Shown here in pieces: positions 6,699 through 10,618 of a DNA stretch of 10,618 nt. A program made the position numbers and the translations under genes. The number at the start of each line of letters is the position of its first letter. Position 1 is the stretch's first letter. The notes beneath the pieces are model-generated. The model was not told the origin of the DNA. It did not search any database and saw only the letters and a program-made list of their open reading frames with translations. The DNA lies in the NCBI GenBank assembly GCA_003220195.1, contig QHRT01000087.1, positions 54,412 to 65,029 of the forward strand, in the 5' to 3' direction. Origin of the DNA: Candidatus Rokuibacteriota bacterium (lineage in GTDB: Bacteria; Methylomirabilota; Methylomirabilia; Rokubacteriales; CSP1-6).

Positions 6699-7475
6699 CT
6701 AGACGCGGGTGTTCGAGCTTTTCAACCTCGCGTGGAGCTTCGCCAGGACGGGCATCGCACGGATCTGGGCGGCCGTCAGCTCGGACCAGTCGATGCCCGA
6801 TGGCTTCGCCTGACGGCGCCGGACCCTGATGACCTCCTCGGGTGTCACAACCAGGTCGAGCGGGACGTCGTGCGGCGTCATCGGAATCGCGCCGCGAACG
6901 AGCTGCAGCGGGTGAACGGTCGACAGCACGATCGTGTCGTCGTCGACGATCCCGAGCTCGCGGGCGAGCGCCCACTCGAGATCGCTGTAGCCGCCGCCCT
7001 TGCCGACCCGGCCGCCGCGGCGATCGACGGCGACGCTCCCCGCCACGACGAGATCGATGTGTCCGAGCTCGTCCGGACGCACCGGTTCCCCGAGCGATGA
7101 GGCTCCGTGGATCGACGCGGCGCGCGCGAGGCTGCCGCGGAGCTTCGCCGGATCGAGTCTGAGGAAGCATCGTTCCGCCCGAAGCCGCGGGACCGCCATG
7201 AAGACGATTTTGCCGTCCTCGAGCGCGCGCCGTCGCAGCGGGGCTTGTGGCGCGTCGGGATTGCACTTGAGCCGCGTGGCCGCCTTCCATTCCGCCAGCT
7301 CCGCGACGCGGCGGGCGGCATCGGAGGCGCCCGCGAAGTTCGGGATCCGATCGTGGATCGGAAACGGGAAGCGCGCCACGCGACGGGTGGTGAGCCGCGT
7401 CCAGATCCGCTCGCGCAAGGTCTGCTTCGCGCGGGTGACCGCTGTCGGACGTGTCAGCGACCGGGCCGCGCCCAT
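6699..7475 (-). CDS. 5-formyltetrahydrofolate cyclo-ligase family protein (MTHFSD-like)
   Basis: A 258-residue protein. Residues 17-50 (KQTLRERIW, FPIHDRIPNFAGA), CNPDAPQAPLR (71-81), VPRLR (95-99) and the core DLVVAGSVAVDRRGGRVGKG (141-160) with GGYSDLEW (161-168) follow the pattern of methenyltetrahydrofolate synthetase-domain proteins (human MTHFSD N-terminal domain), a branch of the 5-formyl-THF cyclo-ligase family. The classical enzymes use ATP to convert 5-formyl-THF to 5,10-methenyl-THF. The glycine-rich GKGGGYSD matches the phosphate-binding loop, but activity of this branch is not established. The ATG at 7475 overlaps the polX 3' end by 22 bases; no other suitable start lies before the conserved region. 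No Shine-Dalgarno site is seen, so coupling to polX is likely. The frame stays open upstream to 9296, but that stretch is antisense-free shadow of polX. Confidence 0.8.
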   Translation of the reverse strand: MGAARSLTRPTAVTRAKQTLRERIWTRLTTRRVARFPFPIHDRIPNFAGASDAARRVAELAEWKAATRLKCNPDAPQAPLRRRALEDGKIVFMAVPRLRAERCFLRLDPAKLRGSLARAASIHGASSLGEPVRPDELGHIDLVVAGSVAVDRRGGRVGKGGGYSDLEWALARELGIVDDDTIVLSTVHPLQLVRGAIPMTPHDVPLDLVVTPEEVIRVRRRQAKPSGIDWSELTAAQIRAMPVLAKLHARLKSSNTRV

Positions 7476-9184
7476 TGAAGCAGATCGTCGAGCGGCCGCG
7501 CATTCAGCACCTGTCCGGGCGTGATCCACGCGCGCCGGGCGATCCCGACGCCGAGGTCGACGTGGTCGAGCTCGGAGAGGTAGTGCGTGTCGGTGTCGAT
7601 CGCGATCGGGAGGCCGAGCTCGGCCGCGCGCCGGGCGTGCACGTCGCCGAGGTCCATGCGCTCGGGGGAGGAATTGATCTCGACGGCCTTGCCGTGCGTC
7701 CGCGCGGCGGCGAACACCGCTTCGAGATCGACGTCGTACGGCTCGCGCGTGCCGAGGCGGCGTCCGGTCGGATGCGCCAGGATGTTGACCCACGGGTTCG
7801 CGAGCGCGCGCACGATCCGCGTCGTCATCTCCTCGCGCGACTGCTTGAAGCGCGAGTGGACGGCCGCCAGCACCAGGTCCAGCTCGGCGAGCACGTCGTC
7901 CGGAAAGTCCATGGCGCCGTCCGCCAGGATGTCGCATTCGCACCCCGCCAGGATGCGGATGCGGTAGCGCGGCTGGAGCGCGCGGATCATCGCGACCTGC
8001 CGCCGCAGTTCCTCGGCCGAGAGACCGCCCGCGATGGCCGTGGACTTCGAATGGTCGGAGACGATCACGTACTCGTAGCCGCGCCGCTCGGCCGCCTCGA
8101 TCAACGCTTCCAGCGGGTGATGGCCGTCGGTCCAGTTCGTGTGCGCGTGCAGGTCTCCGCGGAGATGTCTGGTCGTCACGAGCTCGGGCAGGCGTCCGGC
8201 GCGCGCGGCCTCGATTTCGCCGCCCGCCTCCCGGAGCTCGGGCGGGATCCACGGAAGTCCGATCGCGCCGTACACGTCCTCTTCCGTGGCGCCGGCGATC
8301 CGCCGGCCGGACGTCTCGTCGAAGACGCCGTACTCGCTGATGCGCAGCTTCATGCGGGACGCGATCTCGCGCACCCGGACGTTGTGGTCCCTGGAGCCCG
8401 TGAAGTACTGGAGGGCCGCCCCGAACGCGTCGGGCTCGACCACGCGAAGGTCGACCTGGAGCCCGGACTGGTGGCGCACCGACGCCTTCGTGTCCCCGCG
8501 CGCGACGATCTCGGTCACGGACGGCAACGCCGTGAACGTCCCGATGACGCGGCCGGGCTCCGTCGACGTCACGAGCAGGTCGACGTCCCGCACCGTCTCG
8601 CGCATCCGCCGCAGCGAGCCGGCGATCTCGATCCGCTCCACGCCGCCGTGGGCGCGCAGCGTGTCCACGATCTGCGCGGCGATGGCGCGCGCCTGGAAGA
8701 GCGGCATTCGCGCACGTCGCGCCTTCCAGCGCTCGATCGACTTGAGAATGTTCTCGCAGGTCTTCTCCTTGATCCCGGCGACGCCGATCAGCTGCTTGTC
8801 CCGGCAGAGCGTCTCGAGCCGATCGATCGAGTCGACGCCGAGCTGCTCGTGCAGCAGCTTCGCGGTGCGTGGGCCGAGGCCCTGGAGGTCGAGGAGCGTC
8901 AGGAATCCGGGCGGGAACTCCGCGCGCAGCCGGTCGAGTTGCGTCATGCTGCCGGTCTTCAGATATTCGTCGATCCGGCCGGCCAGGTCCTTGCCGATGC
9001 CCGGGAGCTTCTGCAGGCCTCCGCGCGTCGCGATCGCCGCGACGTCTTCGGTGAGCGTCTCGAGCGTCTGCGCCGCGCGCTGGTACGCCCGGACCCGGAA
9101 GGCGGACTCGCCCTTCACTTCGAGCAAGCTCGCCATCTCGTAGAACAACCGCGCGATCTCGAAGTTCTTCACGAGTCCAATCAT
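7454..9184 (-). CDS. polX: DNA polymerase/3'-5' exonuclease PolX
   Basis: A 576-residue family X polymerase, close to the ~570 of Bacillus PolX. Domains in order: N-terminal 8-kDa-like and helix-hairpin-helix region (KGESAFRVRAYQRAAQ 24-39; LPGIGK 60-65; LQGLGP 100-105), the polymerase palm with GSLRR (189-193) and metal-binding D200, D202 and D245, and a C-terminal PHP domain with DLHAHTN (H346, H348), SDHSK (H378), GCECD (E416), VHSRFK (H443), LAHPTG (H471) and DTDTH (D532, H534). All key residues look intact, so both gap filling and metal-dependent exonuclease activity are expected in base-excision repair. The ATG at 9184 fits the family N-terminus; GTG at 9172 would give the usual VKNFEIA start and cannot be excluded. 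An upstream ATG at 9247 would translate the repeat. The start lies 4 bases from repeat copy B, which thus forms its leader. Confidence 0.93.
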   Translation of the reverse strand: MIGLVKNFEIARLFYEMASLLEVKGESAFRVRAYQRAAQTLETLTEDVAAIATRGGLQKLPGIGKDLAGRIDEYLKTGSMTQLDRLRAEFPPGFLTLLDLQGLGPRTAKLLHEQLGVDSIDRLETLCRDKQLIGVAGIKEKTCENILKSIERWKARRARMPLFQARAIAAQIVDTLRAHGGVERIEIAGSLRRMRETVRDVDLLVTSTEPGRVIGTFTALPSVTEIVARGDTKASVRHQSGLQVDLRVVEPDAFGAALQYFTGSRDHNVRVREIASRMKLRISEYGVFDETSGRRIAGATEEDVYGAIGLPWIPPELREAGGEIEAARAGRLPELVTTRHLRGDLHAHTNWTDGHHPLEALIEAAERRGYEYVIVSDHSKSTAIAGGLSAEELRRQVAMIRALQPRYRIRILAGCECDILADGAMDFPDDVLAELDLVLAAVHSRFKQSREEMTTRIVRALANPWVNILAHPTGRRLGTREPYDVDLEAVFAAARTHGKAVEINSSPERMDLGDVHARRAAELGLPIAIDTDTHYLSELDHVDLGVGIARRAWITPGQVLNARPLDDLLQWARPGR

Positions 9185-9187
9185 CAC

Positions 9188-9285
9188 ATGGGGGGCCCCG
9201 AATGGCCCCCCATACCCCCCAACGCTCGCCCGGCGAAGCCGGGCCACCCCTCGACACCACGTGAGGTCGGGTTGCCGATACCGAG
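9188..9285 (+). repeat. Two-hairpin intergenic repeat, copy B (extended)
   Basis: Hairpin 1 is a perfect 10-bp stem, ATGGGGGGCC (9188-9197), loop CCGAAT, GGCCCCCCAT (9204-9213). A C-rich spacer with CCAACGCTCG (9219-9228), shared with copy A, leads to hairpin 2: GCCCGGC (9228-9234), loop GAA, GCCGGGC (9238-9244). The 13 bases 9230-9242 are identical to 10006-10018 in copy C. From 9247 to 9285 it continues into a 39-bp segment that recurs at 9320. It fills the leader of polX. Confidence 0.85.
9247..9285 (+). repeat. 39-bp perfect direct repeat, unit 1
   Basis: Runs from CCCCTCGACACC to GATACCGAG and contains the palindrome CACGTG (9258-9263). Every base is repeated at 9320-9358. It is the right end of repeat copy B. 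Confidence 0.9.
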
Positions 9286-9319
9286 ACCGTTGGCATCAGC
9301 GAATCCTCCTGCCGAACTC

Positions 9320-9358
9320 CCCCTCGACACCACGTGAGGTCGGGTTGCCGATACCGAG
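9320..9358 (+). repeat. 39-bp perfect direct repeat, unit 2
   Basis: Identical to 9247-9285, with 34 unrelated bases between the units (period 73 bp). This unit lacks the two hairpins, so it looks like a partial copy of the repeat. It ends 9 bp before the 19-bp palindrome at 9368. Confidence 0.9.
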
Positions 9359-9367
9359 CGCTCCATT

Positions 9368-9386
9368 GCGCAGTGTTACACTGCGC
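9368..9386. promoter_or_regulatory. Perfect 9+1+9 palindrome, candidate operator
   Basis: GCGCAGTGTTACACTGCGC: arms GCGCAGTGT and ACACTGCGC around one central T. It ends 5 bp before the GTG start of the next gene. This symmetry and size suit a dimeric repressor (TetR- or GntR-like) operator overlapping the promoter or leader. In RNA it could also form a stem blocking initiation. No regulator gene lies nearby in the window. Confidence 0.5.
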
Positions 9387-9391
9387 TCGTC

Positions 9392-9760
9392 GTGATCGCG
9401 CGCTGGTGCTGGGACCTCGTCGAGCCGTACCTCAAGAGGAATCTCCTGAACCGTGGCGTCGACCATCCGACGAAGAAGCAGATCCTGGAAGAGTTCCTCC
9501 GCGTGTGGCCGGGCATGACCGCCACGATCGGCGTGCAGCAACCGTGGGCGGGGACGATCCGCTTCAAGTGGCTGGCGCGGCTCACGTCGGAGGAGATGCC
9601 GCCGTTCCTGGACGATCCGGAAGGATGGATCGCCGGAATGTGGGGCGGCGGCAAGTTCAAGATGAACCTCCATCACGGGCTTCACTTCGTGAACACGAAG
9701 AACTTCAAGCCGGCCGGCGATCCGCGCTGGAACGACGTGCCCGAGCTCGCGCTCGAGTGA
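9392..9760 (+). CDS. Conserved-looking hypothetical protein, 122 residues
   Basis: I do not recognise the family. The protein is soluble-looking, rich in Trp (W6, W8 near the start) and basic residues, with a helical N-terminal third (DLVEPYLKRNLLNRGVDH), a middle with GVQQPWAGTIRFKWLARL, then PFLDDPEGWIAGMWGGGKFK and a His/Asn-rich segment NLHHGLHFVNTKNFKP. No signal peptide or membrane segment is seen. The GTG at 9392 is the likeliest start; the frame is open further left, but that would run through the palindrome and direct repeat. GC-rich third codon positions match its neighbours, so the frame is plausibly coding. It sits 13 bp before the next small gene, probably a two-gene unit behind the palindrome at 9368-9386. 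Confidence 0.65.
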   Translation: MIARWCWDLVEPYLKRNLLNRGVDHPTKKQILEEFLRVWPGMTATIGVQQPWAGTIRFKWLARLTSEEMPPFLDDPEGWIAGMWGGGKFKMNLHHGLHFVNTKNFKPAGDPRWNDVPELALE

Positions 9761-9765
9761 AGGAG
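9760..9765 (+). promoter_or_regulatory. Ribosome-binding site of the 60-residue gene
   Basis: AAGGAG, 8 bases before the ATG at 9774, overlapping the last base of the upstream stop codon. It is good support for translation of the small downstream gene. Confidence 0.75.
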
Positions 9766-9773
9766 AGTCGACG

Positions 9774-9956
9774 ATGCCGAGTGACGAGACCCGACGCGTC
9801 CTGAAGGTATTCGGTGTCGCGGTGACGAATCTCGAAGACGCGATCGACAAGAAGGCGCCGACCGACGAGATCATGAAGTGGGATGGGGAGCTCGCCGAGC
9901 GGATGCGCGAGGTCACGAATCTCGTCGAGCGCCTCAGGAGCCGCCGAATTGATTGA
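9774..9956 (+). CDS. Small helical hypothetical protein, 60 residues
   Basis: No family recognised. It is highly charged and predicted almost wholly helical by eye, with two amphipathic stretches: RRVLKVFGVAVTNLEDAI (7-24) and a second from about 32 to 57 with leucine/valine spacing (ELAERMREVTNLVERLR) suggesting a coiled coil or helical hairpin. No membrane segment or cysteine is seen. A strong AAGGAG site 8 bases from the ATG supports expression. It follows the 122-residue gene by 13 bp and is probably co-transcribed and possibly a partner. Its stop codon is directly followed by repeat copy C. Confidence 0.65.
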   Translation: MPSDETRRVLKVFGVAVTNLEDAIDKKAPTDEIMKWDGELAERMREVTNLVERLRSRRID

Positions 9957-10031
9957 GTGAGGGGCCCCGACATGGCCCCTCACACTCCCCAACGTTCGGA
10001 GCACGCCGGCGAAGCCGGACGTGCTCCTCGA
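9957..10031 (+). repeat. Two-hairpin intergenic repeat, copy C (compact)
   Basis: It begins at the base after the stop of the 60-residue gene. Hairpin 1 is a perfect 10-bp stem, GTGAGGGGCC (9957-9966), loop CCGACAT, GGCCCCTCAC (9974-9983). Hairpin 2 is GGAGCACG-CCGGC (9998-10010), loop GAA, GCCGG-A-CGTGCTCC (10014-10027) with one bulged A, and includes the mini-hairpin GCGAAGC. It is uninterrupted and serves as the reference for copy A. Confidence 0.88.
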
Positions 10032-10037
10032 TCACTG

Positions 10038-10618
10038 TTGGTCGACGCCACGGGCGTCCGCTTCGACGCGCCGCGATCGGCTCGGCGCATCGTCTCCCTC
10101 ATTCCCAGCACCACCGAAACGCTCTGTCGTCTCGGGCTCGCCGATGCTCTGGTCGGTGTCACCGCGTACTGCGTCGAGCCTGCGGCCGTCGTCCGCACGA
10201 AGACACGCATCGGCGGCGAGAAGAACCCGGATCTGGAACGGATCCGAGGACTCATGCCCGATCTCGTGATCGCGAACGTCGAGGAGAATCTGCGCGAGCA
10301 CGTCGAAACTCTGCGCGGGTGGGGAATTTCCGTGTGGGTGACGTACCCGCGCACCGTCCTGGAGGCGATCCGCATGGTGCGCGAGCTCGGCGCCGTGACG
10401 GGAGCGGCCGACGCGGCGTCCGGCCTCGCCGATGAGCTGGAGCGGCTCTATGACGAGGTCAGCGCGGAAACGTCACGGCGGACGCCGGTGCCGGTGCTCT
10501 ATCCGATCTGGCGCAACCCGTACATGACGATCAATCGCGACACCTACATCCACGACGTGCTGCGCGTCACCGGAGGCGACAACGTCTTCGGCGATCGCGC
10601 CGAGCGCTACCCGACGAT
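10038..10618 (+). CDS. BtuF/TroA-type substrate-binding protein (3' end cut off)
   Basis: 193 codons are visible and the frame is open at the right edge. The opening VDATGVRFDAP, RRIVSLIPSTTETLCRLGLADALVGVTAYC is characteristic of the helical-backbone binding proteins of vitamin B12, iron-siderophore and metal ABC transporters (PF01497 type). IGGEKNPDLERIRGLMPDLVIANVEEN, GISVWVTYP and LRVTGGDNVF continue the same fold through the inter-lobe helix. The closest type by eye is the group annotated as cobalamin-binding protein; the ligand is not certain. No signal peptide or lipobox is visible, so either the protein is cytoplasmic, as in a known subset, or it has lost its export signal. The start is taken as TTG at 10038; the in-frame ATG at 9972 would translate repeat copy C. 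No Shine-Dalgarno site is seen. Confidence 0.8.
   Translation, partial: MVDATGVRFDAPRSARRIVSLIPSTTETLCRLGLADALVGVTAYCVEPAAVVRTKTRIGGEKNPDLERIRGLMPDLVIANVEENLREHVETLRGWGISVWVTYPRTVLEAIRMVRELGAVTGAADAASGLADELERLYDEVSAETSRRTPVPVLYPIWRNPYMTINRDTYIHDVLRVTGGDNVFGDRAERYPT

Noticed and set aside
7476..9296. Upstream extension of the MTHFSD-like frame to 865 codons
   Set aside because: The extension is an alternate frame over polX with Arg/Ala-rich text; the family match begins only after the ATG at 7475.
7451..9337. 628-codon open frame on the plus strand
   Set aside because: It is entirely antisense to polX, whose catalytic residues are all present; it also runs through repeat copy B. No family features.
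9247..9358. CRISPR array
   Set aside because: Only two 39-bp units with one 34-bp interval, no third unit and no cas gene; the unit is also part of the hairpin repeat family.
9972..10037. ATG at 9972 as start of the binding protein
   Set aside because: It lies in the loop of hairpin 1 of repeat copy C and would add a 22-residue leader encoded by the repeat, unlike the family.

Overview
This is a high-GC, gene-dense bacterial chromosome fragment with short intergenic gaps and several GTG/TTG starts. The gene content (DapF-like epimerase, PolX with a PHP domain, Tim44-like and AsmA-like envelope proteins) and the base composition would suit a soil or subsurface lineage such as Rokubacteria/Methylomirabilota or a deltaproteobacterium-like group. 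That placement is inference; no marker gene fixes it.

Layout. Positions 1-2481 (+) carry the 3' part of a Tim44-like membrane protein followed after 13 bp by an AsmA-family protein, a probable envelope pair. A class I SAM-dependent methyltransferase (2494-3342, -) converges on AsmA and diverges from a citrate synthase (3390-4520, +) across a 47-bp gap with a possible -10 element and a strong ribosome-binding site. After a repeat element come a DapF-like epimerase (4638-5531) and a LOG/TIGR00730-family nucleotide phosphoribohydrolase (5528-6112), overlapping by 4 bases. On the minus strand, reading right to left, PolX (9184-7454), an MTHFSD-like/5-formyltetrahydrofolate cyclo-ligase-family protein (7475-6699) and a four-helix membrane protein (6647-6120) form a probable operon. 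Rightmost on the + strand are two small unknown genes (9392-9760 and 9774-9956) behind a perfect 19-bp palindrome, then the 5' part of a BtuF/TroA-type substrate-binding protein that runs off the window.

The most unusual content lies in the intergenic spaces. Three copies of a two-hairpin repeat (4521-4635, 9188-9285, 9957-10031) sit flush against stop or start codons. The first hairpin keeps its pairing while its stem sequence differs between copies, and the second is capped in two copies by a GCGAAGC-type mini-hairpin. The middle copy is extended by a 39-bp segment repeated perfectly 73 bp further on. One copy is interrupted by about 30 bp within its first hairpin. This looks like a dispersed REP/MITE-like family.

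The second notable point is the DapF-like protein: both positions that hold the catalytic cysteines in diaminopimelate epimerase are serine (S72, S222), although the rest of both motifs is conserved. Otherwise the window is housekeeping: central carbon metabolism, folate salvage, DNA repair and envelope maintenance. I see no CRISPR array, rRNA, tRNA, integrase or transposase gene.
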